Below, one piece after another: positions 38,077 to 47,581 of a DNA stretch of 64,000 nucleotides. Positions within the stretch are counted from its first letter, which is position 1; every line of letters begins with the position of its first letter. The position numbers were made by a program, and so were the translations under genes. Below the pieces are notes generated by a model, which saw only the letters and a program-made list of their open reading frames with translations, was not told the origin of the DNA and searched no databases. Source of the DNA: Variovorax paradoxus (GTDB lineage: Bacteria > Pseudomonadota > Gammaproteobacteria > Burkholderiales > Burkholderiaceae_C); the NCBI RefSeq assembly GCF_030811855.1, contig NZ_JAUSRN010000014.1, positions 62,001-126,000 on the forward strand, in the 5' to 3' direction.

Positions 38077-38901
38077 ATGAGCATTACCTACAAAGACGCC
38101 GCAGGCATCGAAGCCATGCGGGTCGCCTGCCGCCTGGCTTCCGAGGTGCTGGACTACCTCACCCCGTTCATCAAGCCCGGCATCACCACCAACGACGTCG
38201 ACCGGCTGGCCGCCGAATACATGGTCAAGCAGGGCACGACATCGGCGACGGTGGGCTACATGGGCGCCAGCAGCGTGCCTTTCCCGAAGTCGCTCTGCAC
38301 CTCGGTCAACCACGTGGTGTGCCACGGCATTCCGAATGACAAGCCTTTGAAGAAGGGCGACATCATGAACGTCGACGTGACCGTCATCAAGGACGGCTGG
38401 TTCGGCGACAACAGCCGCATGTACATCATCGGCGACGCTTCCATTGCCGCCAAGCGCCTGTGCCACATCACCTTCGAAGCCATGTGGCACGGCATCATGC
38501 AGGTGCGCCCGGGCGCGCACCTGGGCGACGTGGGCTACGCGATCCAGAAGTTCGCCGAAGGCCAGGGCTATTCGGTGGTGCGCGAGTTTTGCGGCCACGG
38601 CGTGGGCCAGCGCTTCCATGAAGAGCCCCAGGTGCTGCACTACGGCCGGCCGGGCACGCTGGAAGAACTCAAGCCCGGCATGATCTTCACCATCGAGCCG
38701 ATGATCAATGCCGGCAAGCGCGAGGTGAAGGAAGACTTCAGGGGCGGCCAGTACGACGGCTGGACCATCGTCACCCGCGACCATTCGCTGTCGGCGCAAT
38801 GGGAACACACGGTGCTGGTCACCGAAACGGGCTACGAGGTGCTCACGCTGTCCGAAGGCAGCCCACCCCTGCCCTCGTTCGTCACTTCCACGAAAACGTG
38901 A
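38077..38901 (+). CDS. map: Methionine aminopeptidase, type I
   Basis: A 274-residue dimetal aminopeptidase. The metal ligands are seen in MNVDVTVIKDGWFGDNSRMY (two Asp), CGHGVGQRFHEEP (His), MIFTIEPM (Glu) and the final WEHTVLVTE (Glu). It removes the initiator Met from new proteins. It is divergent from purL over only 46 bp; a GATAAT box at 38065-38070 ends seven bases from the ATG, so the message may have almost no leader. It may be read with glnD, 34 bp downstream. Confidence 0.95.
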   Translation: MSITYKDAAGIEAMRVACRLASEVLDYLTPFIKPGITTNDVDRLAAEYMVKQGTTSATVGYMGASSVPFPKSLCTSVNHVVCHGIPNDKPLKKGDIMNVDVTVIKDGWFGDNSRMYIIGDASIAAKRLCHITFEAMWHGIMQVRPGAHLGDVGYAIQKFAEGQGYSVVREFCGHGVGQRFHEEPQVLHYGRPGTLEELKPGMIFTIEPMINAGKREVKEDFRGGQYDGWTIVTRDHSLSAQWEHTVLVTETGYEVLTLSEGSPPLPSFVTSTKT

Positions 38902-38935
38902 GCCGCGCGAGCGGCGCGCGGCCCCGGACTAAGCC

Positions 38936-41542
38936 GTGATCGAACCAGCCAAGATCGACGTTGCCACGCTGCGCGAAGCCTATCGCGCAAAAAAGCTGGC
39001 GCTGTTCGACACCCTGCGCTTTGCGCGCGCGCCCACGCGCAGCGTGCACACCGTGCTGCGCCAGCTGTCGGCGCTGGCCGACCAGACGCTGTGCGCGCTC
39101 TGGCGCAACGCCGACTTCGGCGACTCGCTCACGCTGGCGGCCGTGGGCGGCTTCGGCCGCGGCGAGCTGTTTCCTTATTCCGACGTAGACGTGCTGTTGC
39201 TGCTGCCGCCCGAAGGCCACGCCAGCGAGATCGATCCGGCGCGCATCGAGGCCTTCATCGGACACTGCTGGGACGCGGGCCTGGAGATCGGCTCCAGCGT
39301 GCGCACCGTCGAAGAGTGCCTGGCCGAGGCCGAGAAAGACGTCACGGTCCAGACCTCGCTGCTCGAATCGCGGTTGGTCGCTGGCAACAAGAAGCTGTTC
39401 GTGGCGTTCCGCAGGCGCTTTGCGCGGGCCATCGATCCGCAGGCTTTCTTCGTGGCCAAGTCGCAGGAAATGCGGCACCGCCACCAGAAGTACGACAGCA
39501 CGCCGTATGCGCTGGAGCCCAACTGCAAGGAATCGCCCGGCGGCCTGCGCGACCTGCAGACCATCCTGTGGATGACCAAGGCCGCAGGCTTCGGCAACCG
39601 ATGGGACGACTTGGCCAAGAACGGCCTGGCGACCTCCTTCGAGGCGCAGCAGATCAAGCGCAACGAAGCCCTGCTCTCGCTGATCCGCGCGCGGCTGCAC
39701 GTGATTGCCAAGCGGCGCGAAGACCGCCTGGTTTTCGACTTGCAGACGGCCGTGGCCGCGAGCTTCGGCTATGAGGGCGAATCGCAGCGCAAGTCGAGCG
39801 AAGCGTTGATGCGGCGCTACTATTGGTCGGCCAAGGCGGTGTCTCAGCTCAACCAGATCTTGCTGCTCAACATCGCGGAGCGGCTGCAGCCGGTGGACGA
39901 GCAGCACACGCCGATCAACGAGCGCTTCTTCGAGCGCGCCGGCCTGATCGAGATTGCAAGCGACGATCTCTACGAGCGCGAGCCGCACGCCATTCTCGAG
40001 ACCTTTCTTCTCTACCAGAAGACCATCGGCGTGCAGGGCCTGTCGGCCCGCACGCTGCGCGCGCTCTACAACGCGCGCCACGTGATGGACAGCAAGTTCC
40101 GCAACGACCCGGTCAACCACGAGACCTTCATGCGTATCCTGCTGCAGCCCTACGGCATTACGCATGCGTTCAGGCTCATGAACCAGACCTCGGTGCTGGG
40201 GCGCTACCTGCGGGTGTTCCGCAGCATCGTGGGACAGATGCAGCACGACCTGTTCCACGTTTACACGGTGGACCAACACATTTTGATGGTGCTGCGCAAC
40301 GTGCGGCGCTTCTTCATTGCCGAGCACGCGCACGAATACCCGTTCTGCTCGCAGCTCGCGGCCGGCTGGGACAAGCCGTGGATCCTTTACGTGGCCGCGC
40401 TCTTCCACGACATTGCCAAAGGCCGCGGCGGCGACCACTCGACGCTCGGCGCGCGCGACGTGCAGCGCTTCTGCAAACAGCACGGCATTGCGCGCGAAGA
40501 CGCGAGGCTGATCGAATTCCTTGTTGCCGAGCACCTGGTGATGAGCCAGGTGGCGCAGAAGCAGGACCTGAGCGACCCCGAGGTGATCGGCGCCTTTGCC
40601 AAGCGCGTGGGCAATGAGCGCTACCTCACCGCCCTCTACCTGCTGACGGTGGCCGACATCCGCGGCACGTCGCCGCGCGTTTGGAATGCCTGGAAGGGCA
40701 AGCTGCTCGAAGACCTGTACCGCTACACCCTGCGCGCGCTCGGCGGGCGCATGCCCGACCCGGACGCCGAAGTGGAATCGCGCAAGCGTGAAGCGCTGGT
40801 ACAGCTGGCGCTGCATGCCCAGCGTTTCGAGGCCCACAAGGCGCTGTGGGACACGCTCGACGTGGGCTACTTCATGCGCCACGACGCCACCGAGATCGCC
40901 TGGCATGCCAAGCAGCTTTCACGCTTCGTGCCGCCGCCCAACGTGCCTGTCGACCCCAAGGCGCCGCCGGTCGTGCGCGCGCATCTTTCGCCCGTTGGCG
41001 AAGGCCTGCAGGTGGTGGTCTACACACCCGACCAGCCCGACCTGTTCGCGCGCATCTGCGGTTATTTCGACCAGTCGTCGTTCAACATTCTTGACGCGAA
41101 AGTACACACCACGAGCAACGGCTACGCGCTCGACACCTTCCAGGTGGTGACCACTTTCCAGCCCGATCACTACCGCGACCTCATCAGCATGGTCGAGTCG
41201 GGCCTTGCGCAGACGCTGACCGAAGCCGGCCCCCTACCCGCGCCCAGCGTGGGACGGGTGTCGCGCCGCGTGCGCAGCTTCCCAATCAAGCCGCGCATCA
41301 GCCTCTTGCCCGACGACAAGGCGCAGCGCTGGCTGCTCAATATCTCGGCCAGCGACCGCGCGGGGCTTTTGTATTCGGTGGCGCGCGTGCTCGCACGGCA
41401 TCACCTGAACCTGCAGCTTGCCAAGATCACGACCCTGGGCGAGCGTGTGGAAGACACCTTCCTGATCAGCGGGCCCGAACTGCAGGGCCAGAAGACGCAG
41501 CTTGCGATTGAGACCGACCTGATGGAAGCGCTGGCCTCGTAG
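38936..41542 (+). CDS. glnD: Bifunctional PII uridylyltransferase/uridylyl-removing enzyme
   Basis: An 868-residue GlnD. The nucleotidyltransferase motif is GGFGRGELFPYSDVDVLLLL, then a helical region, an HD domain (ALFHDIAKGRGGDHS) that removes UMP, and two C-terminal ACT domains (TPDQPDLFARICGYF; ASDRAGLLYSVARVLA) that sense glutamine. It adjusts PII and so nitrogen control of glutamine synthetase. The start is GTG, and no ATG lies nearby in frame. Confidence 0.95.
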   Translation: MIEPAKIDVATLREAYRAKKLALFDTLRFARAPTRSVHTVLRQLSALADQTLCALWRNADFGDSLTLAAVGGFGRGELFPYSDVDVLLLLPPEGHASEIDPARIEAFIGHCWDAGLEIGSSVRTVEECLAEAEKDVTVQTSLLESRLVAGNKKLFVAFRRRFARAIDPQAFFVAKSQEMRHRHQKYDSTPYALEPNCKESPGGLRDLQTILWMTKAAGFGNRWDDLAKNGLATSFEAQQIKRNEALLSLIRARLHVIAKRREDRLVFDLQTAVAASFGYEGESQRKSSEALMRRYYWSAKAVSQLNQILLLNIAERLQPVDEQHTPINERFFERAGLIEIASDDLYEREPHAILETFLLYQKTIGVQGLSARTLRALYNARHVMDSKFRNDPVNHETFMRILLQPYGITHAFRLMNQTSVLGRYLRVFRSIVGQMQHDLFHVYTVDQHILMVLRNVRRFFIAEHAHEYPFCSQLAAGWDKPWILYVAALFHDIAKGRGGDHSTLGARDVQRFCKQHGIAREDARLIEFLVAEHLVMSQVAQKQDLSDPEVIGAFAKRVGNERYLTALYLLTVADIRGTSPRVWNAWKGKLLEDLYRYTLRALGGRMPDPDAEVESRKREALVQLALHAQRFEAHKALWDTLDVGYFMRHDATEIAWHAKQLSRFVPPPNVPVDPKAPPVVRAHLSPVGEGLQVVVYTPDQPDLFARICGYFDQSSFNILDAKVHTTSNGYALDTFQVVTTFQPDHYRDLISMVESGLAQTLTEAGPLPAPSVGRVSRRVRSFPIKPRISLLPDDKAQRWLLNISASDRAGLLYSVARVLARHHLNLQLAKITTLGERVEDTFLISGPELQGQKTQLAIETDLMEALAS

Positions 41543-41626
41543 GACGCTTTCCGCTTGTTTCATGCGCAGGCGCGTCCTGCGGCATGATGTTGTCGACTTG
41601 ATTCAACTCGAACGGCAACACCCGAC

Positions 41627-43282
41627 ATGAGCCAGAAAACCAATCCCCTCGCAGGCCAGCCCGCACCGCTGGAGCTGCTGGTCAACGTTCCGCGTCTTGT
41701 CTCCGCCTACTACTCGGGCCAGCCCGATCCCTCGGTAGCGGCGCAGCGCGTGGCCTTCGGCACCTCGGGGCATCGCGGCTCCTCCTTCGACAACGCGTTC
41801 AACGAATGGCATGTGCTGGCGATGAGCCAGGCCATTGCCGACTATCGGCGCCAGAAAGGCATCGACGGGCCGCTGTTCCTCGGCATCGACACGCATGCGC
41901 TTTCCACGCCGGCGTTCAACAGCGCGGTGGAAGTGCTCGCGGCCAACGGCGTGGAACTGATGCTCTCGAAGGACGACGAGTACACGCCCACGCCGGCCGT
42001 CTCGCATGCCATCCTGGTCTACAACCGCGGACGCACGACGGGGCTGGCCGACGGCATCGTGATCACGCCTTCGCACAATCCGCCCGAAAGCGGAGGCTTC
42101 AAATACAACCCACCGAACGGCGGCCCTGCGGGCACCGACATCACTTCCGCGGTCGAGGCTGCCGCCAACGCCTTTCTCGCTAGCGGGCTGCAGGGCGTGA
42201 AGCGCCTGCCGTTCGCACAGGCACTGCGTGCCTCGACCACGCACCGGCACGACTACCTGAACACCTACGTCGAAGACTTGGCGCAGGTGCTCGACATGGA
42301 CGCGATTCGCGGTGTGGAGATCGACCTGGGCGTCGATCCGCTCGGCGGCGCCGGCGTGCACTACTGGCCCGCCATCGCAGAGCGCTACAAGCTCAAGCGC
42401 CTCGAGGTGCTCAGCCAGGAAGTCGACCCGACCTTCCGCTTCATGTCGCTCGATTGGGATGGCCGCATCCGCATGGATCCTTCGTCGCCCGACGCGATGC
42501 ACAAGCTGATCGCGCTGAAAGACCGTTTCGGCATCGCCTTTGCATGCGACACCGACCACGACCGCCATGGCGTGGTCGCGCGCAGCACGGGCTTGATGCA
42601 GCCGAACAGCTATCTCGCGGTGATGATCGACTACCTCTACACGCACCGCCCGCAGTGGCCGGCGCAAGCGGCCGTTGGCAAGACGGTGGTGAGCAGCCAG
42701 ATGATCGACCGCGTCACGGCCCGGCTCGGCCGCAAGCTCTACGAGGTGCCTGTCGGCTTCAAGTGGTTCGTCGATGGGCTGGTAGATGGTTCGCTGGGCT
42801 TTGGCGGAGAGGAAAGCGCGGGTGCGACCTTCCTGCGTTTCGACGGCTCGGCATGGACCACCGACAAGGACGGCATCGTGCCCGCACTGCTCTCAGCCGA
42901 GATTGCTGCGCGCACCGGACGCGATCCGGGCGAGCGCTACGCCGAGTTGACACAGGCGCTGGGCCAGCCGGTGTCCGATCGCGTCGATGCGGCGGCCACC
43001 GTCGAGCAAAAAAAGAAACTGTCCAATCTGTCGCCGCAGCAGGTCAGCTCGAGCGAGTTGGCAGGCGACAAGATCGAGGCCGTGCTCAGCCATGCGCCGG
43101 GCAACGGCGCAGCCATCGGCGGTGTGAAGGTCGTCACGGCCAACGGTTGGTTCGCCGCGCGCCCCTCGGGCACCGAGAACATCTACAAGGTCTACGGCGA
43201 GAGCTTCAAGGGTGCGGAGCACCTGGGACGCATCCTGGAAGAGGCGCAGCAGCTGGTGGACAAGGCGCTGTCGGCGGGCTGA
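41627..43282 (+). CDS. pgm: Phosphoglucomutase, alpha-D-glucose phosphate-specific
   Basis: A 551-residue alpha-D-phosphohexomutase. It has the N-terminal FGTSGHRGSS loop, the phosphoserine loop VITPSHNPPESGG, the metal loop CDTDHDRHG, the sugar-binding GGEESAG loop and the phosphate-binding RPSGTENIYK at the C-terminus. It interconverts glucose 1- and 6-phosphate. The order and length fit the bacterial Pgm (not the AlgC/GlmM) class. It converges on the aap transporter genes. Confidence 0.94.
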   Translation: MSQKTNPLAGQPAPLELLVNVPRLVSAYYSGQPDPSVAAQRVAFGTSGHRGSSFDNAFNEWHVLAMSQAIADYRRQKGIDGPLFLGIDTHALSTPAFNSAVEVLAANGVELMLSKDDEYTPTPAVSHAILVYNRGRTTGLADGIVITPSHNPPESGGFKYNPPNGGPAGTDITSAVEAAANAFLASGLQGVKRLPFAQALRASTTHRHDYLNTYVEDLAQVLDMDAIRGVEIDLGVDPLGGAGVHYWPAIAERYKLKRLEVLSQEVDPTFRFMSLDWDGRIRMDPSSPDAMHKLIALKDRFGIAFACDTDHDRHGVVARSTGLMQPNSYLAVMIDYLYTHRPQWPAQAAVGKTVVSSQMIDRVTARLGRKLYEVPVGFKWFVDGLVDGSLGFGGEESAGATFLRFDGSAWTTDKDGIVPALLSAEIAARTGRDPGERYAELTQALGQPVSDRVDAAATVEQKKKLSNLSPQQVSSSELAGDKIEAVLSHAPGNGAAIGGVKVVTANGWFAARPSGTENIYKVYGESFKGAEHLGRILEEAQQLVDKALSAG

Positions 43283-43301
43283 CAAACCGCGAGGCACCGG
43301 C

Positions 43302-44360
43302 TCAGCGGGTGCCCTCTCCCAGCCGCCTCTCGAGCCACACGCTGTAGCGCGACAGCCCGAAGCACAGCACCCAGTACACAGCCGCAATGAAGAGGTAGCC
43401 CTCCAGATAGAACGGCCGCCAGGTCGGATCGCCGCCGAGCGCGAGGCCCAGCGCGCCGGTGAGCTCGAAAAGGCCGACCACCGTGACCAGCGAAGTGTCT
43501 TTCAGCGTGCCGACCACGTTGTTGGTCAGCGCGGGCACCACGAGCCGCAACGCCTGCGGCAACACGATGTCTCGCTGAACGGGCCAGCGTCCGAAGCCCA
43601 GGGCCATCGCCACCTCGGTCTGCCCGCGCGGCACGGCCTGCAGCCCGCCGCGGATGATCTCGGCCAGGTAGGCCGCCACGAACAGCGCCAGGCCCGCGAG
43701 CACGCGCACCAGCACGTCGGGCTGCCAGCCAGCGGGCCACAGCAGCGGCAGCAGGAAAGAGGCCATGAACAGCACAGAAATCAGCGGCACACCGCGCACC
43801 AGCTCGATGTAGCTCGCGCTCAGCGTGCGCACCACCGGCCAGCCCGAGCGGCGCCCGAGTGCCAGCAGCAGTGCCAGCGGAAAAGCCAGCGCCAGGCCCA
43901 CCACCGCAAGCCCGATGGTGAGCGGCAGTCCGCCCCAGCGGCTCGTCGGCACGGCGTTGAGGCCGAGCACGCCGCCGCGCATCAGCAGCACGAAGAACAG
44001 CAGCGCCACCACCCAGAGCGGCAGCAGCCACCAGCGCCAGCTGCGCGGCCAGGCGCTGAGCACCGTGACGCACGACAGCACGACCACCGCGATGGCCGGG
44101 CGCCATTGCTCTTCATAGGGGAAGCGGCCGAACAGCATCGGCCGCCATTTCTCGGCCACCACGCCCCAGCAAGCGCCGTGCTGCACTGCGCGGCAGGCTT
44201 CGGCATCGGGCCGGAACACCGCGTGCACCACGCCCCATTCGACGACATGGAAGCCGCCCCACGCGAGCAGCGCGATCAACACCACGGTGGCCAATGCGCG
44301 CAGCGGCGAACCCCAGAGCTCGCTGCGCCAGGCGATGGGCCCTTGCGCGACATTTCTCAT
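43302..44360 (-). CDS. aapM: General amino acid ABC transporter permease AapM
   Basis: A 352-residue permease with an added N-terminal region (EACRAVQHGACWGVVAEKWRP, a periplasmic loop) typical of AapM/BztC, then the binding-protein-dependent permease core with the EAA-like segment ALGFGRWPVQRDIVLPQALR. It overlaps aapQ by ATGA. It forms the inner-membrane pore with AapQ for polar amino acid uptake. No ATPase gene follows; the next gene is pgm on the other strand. Confidence 0.9.
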   Translation of the reverse strand: MRNVAQGPIAWRSELWGSPLRALATVVLIALLAWGGFHVVEWGVVHAVFRPDAEACRAVQHGACWGVVAEKWRPMLFGRFPYEEQWRPAIAVVVLSCVTVLSAWPRSWRWWLLPLWVVALLFFVLLMRGGVLGLNAVPTSRWGGLPLTIGLAVVGLALAFPLALLLALGRRSGWPVVRTLSASYIELVRGVPLISVLFMASFLLPLLWPAGWQPDVLVRVLAGLALFVAAYLAEIIRGGLQAVPRGQTEVAMALGFGRWPVQRDIVLPQALRLVVPALTNNVVGTLKDTSLVTVVGLFELTGALGLALGGDPTWRPFYLEGYLFIAAVYWVLCFGLSRYSVWLERRLGEGTR

Positions 44361-45355
44361 CGCCAGCCTCGCAGCGCAACGCGCGCGTTGTAGCGATTCA
44401 TGCCGAAGGAGATGACGAGCGACAGCAGCAGGTAGACCGCCATGATGATCGCGATGCACTCGAAGGCGCGGCCGTTCGAGCCGATGGTGGTGTTGGCCAC
44501 CGACACCAGTTCCGGATAGCCCACGGCCACCGCGAGCGACGAATTCTTGGTGAGGCTGAGCAGCTGGTTGGTGAGCGAAGGCACGATCACCCGCAGCGCC
44601 TGCGGCAGGATCACGATGCGAAGCTGCTGCACCGGCGTCAGGCCCAACGCCTGCCCGGCCAGCACCTGCCCTTGGGATACGGAGAGGATGCCGGCGCGCA
44701 CGATCTCGGCCACGAAAGCGGCGGAGTAGAAAGACAGGCCCGCAACGATGGTCACGTACTCGGGGCTCAGTGCCGCACCGCCACTCACGCCGAAGTCGCC
44801 CTTCTCGGGCCACTCGAAATGCGTGGGCCACCAGCCGCCCTCGCTCGACGCCGGCCAGGGCACACTAAGCCCGCTCTTGCTGAGCCACACACCGGGGAGC
44901 AGGCGCACGGGCTCGGTCGGGTCGGGCAGCAGGTTGGCCATGGCAAAAGCCAGCATCAGCAACTGCACCAGCAGCGGCACGTTGCGCAGCAGTTCGACGT
45001 ACGCGGTGCAGATGCCGCGCAGCAGCACATGCGGCGCGAGTCGGCCAATGCCGATCAGGGTGCCGAGCACGACCGAAAAAATGGCGGCGGGCACCGAGGC
45101 GCGCACCGTGTTGATCAGGCCCGCCACGAAGGCCCGCCAGAACGGCTGGCTGGCATCGAAGTCGAGCCAGCCTTCGCTGATGGAGAAGCCCGCGGGCTCG
45201 GTCAGAAAGTCGAAGCCCGACCGCACGCCGCGCGCGCGCAGCACTTCGAGCGCATGGTGCACCACCCAGAAGGCGCCGGCCACGACGGCCAGCACCAGCA
45301 GCGCCTGGACGACCCAGGCCAGCCAGGCGCCGCGGCGCGAGGCCTCGCCGCTCAT
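44357..45355 (-). CDS. aapQ: General amino acid ABC transporter permease AapQ
   Basis: A 332-residue permease of the AapQ/BztB type, with about seven membrane segments, a large periplasmic loop (SKSGLSVPWPASSEGGWW) and the coupling motif ALGLTPVQQLRIVILPQALR. It overlaps aapJ upstream and aapM downstream by ATGA, so all three are translationally coupled. Confidence 0.9.
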   Translation of the reverse strand: MSGEASRRGAWLAWVVQALLVLAVVAGAFWVVHHALEVLRARGVRSGFDFLTEPAGFSISEGWLDFDASQPFWRAFVAGLINTVRASVPAAIFSVVLGTLIGIGRLAPHVLLRGICTAYVELLRNVPLLVQLLMLAFAMANLLPDPTEPVRLLPGVWLSKSGLSVPWPASSEGGWWPTHFEWPEKGDFGVSGGAALSPEYVTIVAGLSFYSAAFVAEIVRAGILSVSQGQVLAGQALGLTPVQQLRIVILPQALRVIVPSLTNQLLSLTKNSSLAVAVGYPELVSVANTTIGSNGRAFECIAIIMAVYLLLSLVISFGMNRYNARVALRGWR

Positions 45356-46386
45356 CGAACCGGGGGTGCGTAGATCAGGCCGCCCTTGTTCCAGAGGTTG
45401 TTGGAGCCGCGCGGCAGCTTGAGCACCGACTTCGGCCCGACGTTGCGTTCGAACATCTCGCCGTAGTTGCCCACGGCCTTGATGGCGCGGAACGACCAGT
45501 CCTTGTCGAGGCCCAGCAGCTTGCCCAGGTCTTCACCGGTGCCGACCAGGCGCTGCTGCCCTGGGTCCTTGCTGTTGGCCTTGAGCTCGTCGGCATTGGC
45601 CTGCGTGACGCCGAACTCTTCGGCCTCGATGAGCGCGTTGGGCACCCACTTGGCAATGGCAAACCATTCGTCGTCGCCGCGGCGCACCAGCGGCGCGAGC
45701 GGCTCCTTCGAGATCAGCTCGGGCAGGATGACGTAGTCGTCGGGGTTCGGCGCTTCCTTGTTGCGCAGGCCCGCCAGCGCCGAGGCGTCGGTGGTGAAAG
45801 CCTGGCAACGGCCCGAGAAGAAGGCCTTGAACGAGGCTTCGAAGCTTTCGAACACGACGGTCTTGACCGGGATGTTCTGGGCCCGGAAGTAGTCGGAAAC
45901 GTTCTTCTCGTTGGTGGTACCCGACTGCGTGCAGATGGTGGCGTTCTTGAGCTGCTTGGCGCTCGTCACCTTGAGCTTCTTCGGCACCAGGAAGCCCTGG
46001 CCGTCGTAGTAGGTGATGGTGGTGAAGTTGAAGCCCAGCGATGCGTCGCGCGTGAGCGTCCAGGTGGTGTTGCGCGCGAGGATGTCGATTTCACCGGCCT
46101 GCAGGGCCGAGAAGCGCTGCTGCGAATTGAGCGGCACGAAGTCGACCTTCTTGGGGTCGCCCAGCACGGCCGCCGCAATCGCACGGCAGGTATCGACGTC
46201 CAGCCCCGACCAGTTGCCCTGCGTGTCGGGCGCGGAAAAACCGGCCACGCCATTGGTCACGCCGCACTTGACGGTGCCGCGCTGCTTGACGGCATCGAGG
46301 GTCTTGCCGGCAAAGGCGGGAGCGGTCGCGGCAAGCGCCACGACGGATGCGGCCGCGGCAAGCGCGGGACGGAATCGGCTCTTCAT
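45352..46386 (-). CDS. aapJ: General amino acid ABC transporter substrate-binding protein AapJ
   Basis: A 344-residue periplasmic binding protein with a signal peptide ending ATAPAFAGKTL and the SBP_bac_3 fold of AapJ (RGTVKCGVTNGVAGFS; FNFTTITYYDGQGFLVPKKL; QSGTTNEKNVSDYFR). Such proteins bind a wide range of L-amino acids. It starts at 46386 with GAGGAGAA upstream and a promoter candidate at 46419-46448. Confidence 0.92.
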   Translation of the reverse strand: MKSRFRPALAAAASVVALAATAPAFAGKTLDAVKQRGTVKCGVTNGVAGFSAPDTQGNWSGLDVDTCRAIAAAVLGDPKKVDFVPLNSQQRFSALQAGEIDILARNTTWTLTRDASLGFNFTTITYYDGQGFLVPKKLKVTSAKQLKNATICTQSGTTNEKNVSDYFRAQNIPVKTVVFESFEASFKAFFSGRCQAFTTDASALAGLRNKEAPNPDDYVILPELISKEPLAPLVRRGDDEWFAIAKWVPNALIEAEEFGVTQANADELKANSKDPGQQRLVGTGEDLGKLLGLDKDWSFRAIKAVGNYGEMFERNVGPKSVLKLPRGSNNLWNKGGLIYAPPVR

Positions 46387-46418
46387 TGGTGTGTTCTCCT
46401 CAACAGTAGGCAAAAGGC

Positions 46419-46448
46419 AGTGTACGGGGCTGCGTGCGAGTCTGCCAA
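46419..46448 (-). promoter_or_regulatory. Promoter candidate upstream of aapJ
   Basis: On the minus strand TTGGCA (46443-46448) and TACACT (46419-46424) are 18 bp apart, matching five and four of the six consensus bases. It lies about 33 bp before the aapJ start in the 174-bp divergent gap shared with doxX. The same gap holds a GC hairpin with a T loop at 46487-46511. Confidence 0.5.
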
Positions 46449-46560
46449 AGAACGGACGGTTGGATGCATATGCCACCAAGCGGCTTGCGGCGGGCTTTTT
46501 TCGCCCGCTGCATTCACTAACATACGGCCCTTCAATCACTCTCTCATCAGGAAACCGTTC

Positions 46561-46956
46561 ATGACCAAATCCGACGACACCGGCAAGCTCGTTCTGCGCG
46601 TTGCACTCGGCATCCTCATCCTGTTGCATGGCATTGCGAAGGTCGGCAAGGGCGTCGACGGCATTGGCGGCATGCTGGCGTCCCACGGGCTGCCGGCGGC
46701 CTTGGCCTACCTGATCTACGTCGGAGAAATCATTGCGCCGGTGTTGCTCATCGTGGGCCTGTTCACTCGGCCGGCGGCGCTGATCGTTGCGATCAACATG
46801 GTGGTGGCAATCTGGCTGGTGCACCAGAAGGACATCGGCACGCTCAATAGCCAAGGTGGCTGGGCGCTGGAACTGCAGGGCATGTTCCTGTTTGCCGCGT
46901 TGGCCATCAGCCTGTTCGGCGGCGGCCGGTTCGCCTTGGGCGGCAGGTACAACTGA
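46561..46956 (+). CDS. DoxX-family membrane protein
   Basis: A 131-residue protein with four membrane segments. LVLRVALGILILLHGIAKV and IVGLFTRPAALIVAINMVVA match the DoxX/SURF4-like family. Members are linked to quinone or thiosulfate redox or to membrane stress, but this one cannot be assigned a reaction. A terminator follows the stop by eight bases. Confidence 0.88.
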   Translation: MTKSDDTGKLVLRVALGILILLHGIAKVGKGVDGIGGMLASHGLPAALAYLIYVGEIIAPVLLIVGLFTRPAALIVAINMVVAIWLVHQKDIGTLNSQGGWALELQGMFLFAALAISLFGGGRFALGGRYN

Positions 46957-46963
46957 GCGCATG

Positions 46964-46988
46964 AGCCGGCCGCGAGCCGGCTTTTTTC
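46964..46988. terminator. Rho-independent terminator after doxX-like gene
   Basis: AGCCGGC (46964-46970), a CGCGA loop and GCCGGCT (46976-46982) are followed by six T. It ends three bases from the stop of the convergent deformylase gene. Confidence 0.85.
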
Positions 46989-46990
46989 TT

Positions 46991-47530
46991 TCAGTCGTCC
47001 TCGGCTGCGTCGAGGCCTGGAAACAGGACCTCGGTGTAGCCGAAGCGCGAAAAATCGCGCACCCGCATTGGGTAGAGCTTGCCCAACAGGTGATCGACTT
47101 CATGCTGGACCACCCGCGCGTGAAAACCGCTGGCGACTCGGTCGATCGGATCGCCATAGGGGTCGAAGCCGGTGTAGCGGATGTTCGCAAAGCGCGGCAC
47201 CACGCCGCGCAGGCCAGGCACCGACAGGCAACCTTCCCAGCCCTCTTCTTCCTCTTCGCCGATCGGTGTGATGACGGGGTTCAGAAGCACGGTGCGGGGC
47301 ACCGGCGGCGCATCAGGGTAGCGGGGATTGACAACGTCTGTGCCGAAGATCACGAGTTGCTGGTCGACGCCGATTTGCGGCGCCGCCAAGCCGGCCCCGT
47401 TGACCTCCTGCATGGTCTCGAACATGTCGCGCACCAGGAGGTGCAGTTCGTCAGTGTCGAAGGCGGACACCGGCTGCGCAATGCGCAGCAGCCGGGGGTC
47501 GCCCATTTTGAGGATTTCACGGATGGCCAT
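46991..47530 (-). CDS. def: Peptide deformylase
   Basis: A 179-residue deformylase. It has the three family motifs: GAGLAAPQIGV, EGCLSVPG with metal ligand Cys101, and QHEVDHLLG with His143, Glu144 and His147. It removes formyl from the initiator Met. The ATG at 47530 fits the family start MAIREILKMGDP. It lacks the fmt neighbour of the main def, and its acidic insertion GEEEEEGWEG and C-terminal tail resemble the second deformylase found in many Burkholderiales. Confidence 0.92.
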   Translation of the reverse strand: MAIREILKMGDPRLLRIAQPVSAFDTDELHLLVRDMFETMQEVNGAGLAAPQIGVDQQLVIFGTDVVNPRYPDAPPVPRTVLLNPVITPIGEEEEEGWEGCLSVPGLRGVVPRFANIRYTGFDPYGDPIDRVASGFHARVVQHEVDHLLGKLYPMRVRDFSRFGYTEVLFPGLDAAEDD

Positions 47531-47581
47531 GGCGGGATTATCGCGACCGCCAGGGCCGCTCACCGGCCCACCTTTCGAGAA

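Noticed and set aside
38863..38880. CCCACCCCTGCCCTC at the end of map as a further REP copy
   Set aside because: Only one arm resembles the element and there is no palindrome; PP-rich C-termini are usual in Map.
43283..43316. Possible terminator between pgm and aapM
   Set aside because: GAGGCACC and GGTGCCCTC can pair imperfectly, but there is no T run on either strand and the stem overlaps the aapM stop.
46487..46511. GCGGCGGGC-T6C-GCCCGCTGC hairpin upstream of doxX as a terminator
   Set aside because: The T run is in the loop rather than after the stem, so it is not a normal terminator. It may be a leader structure but nothing supports it.
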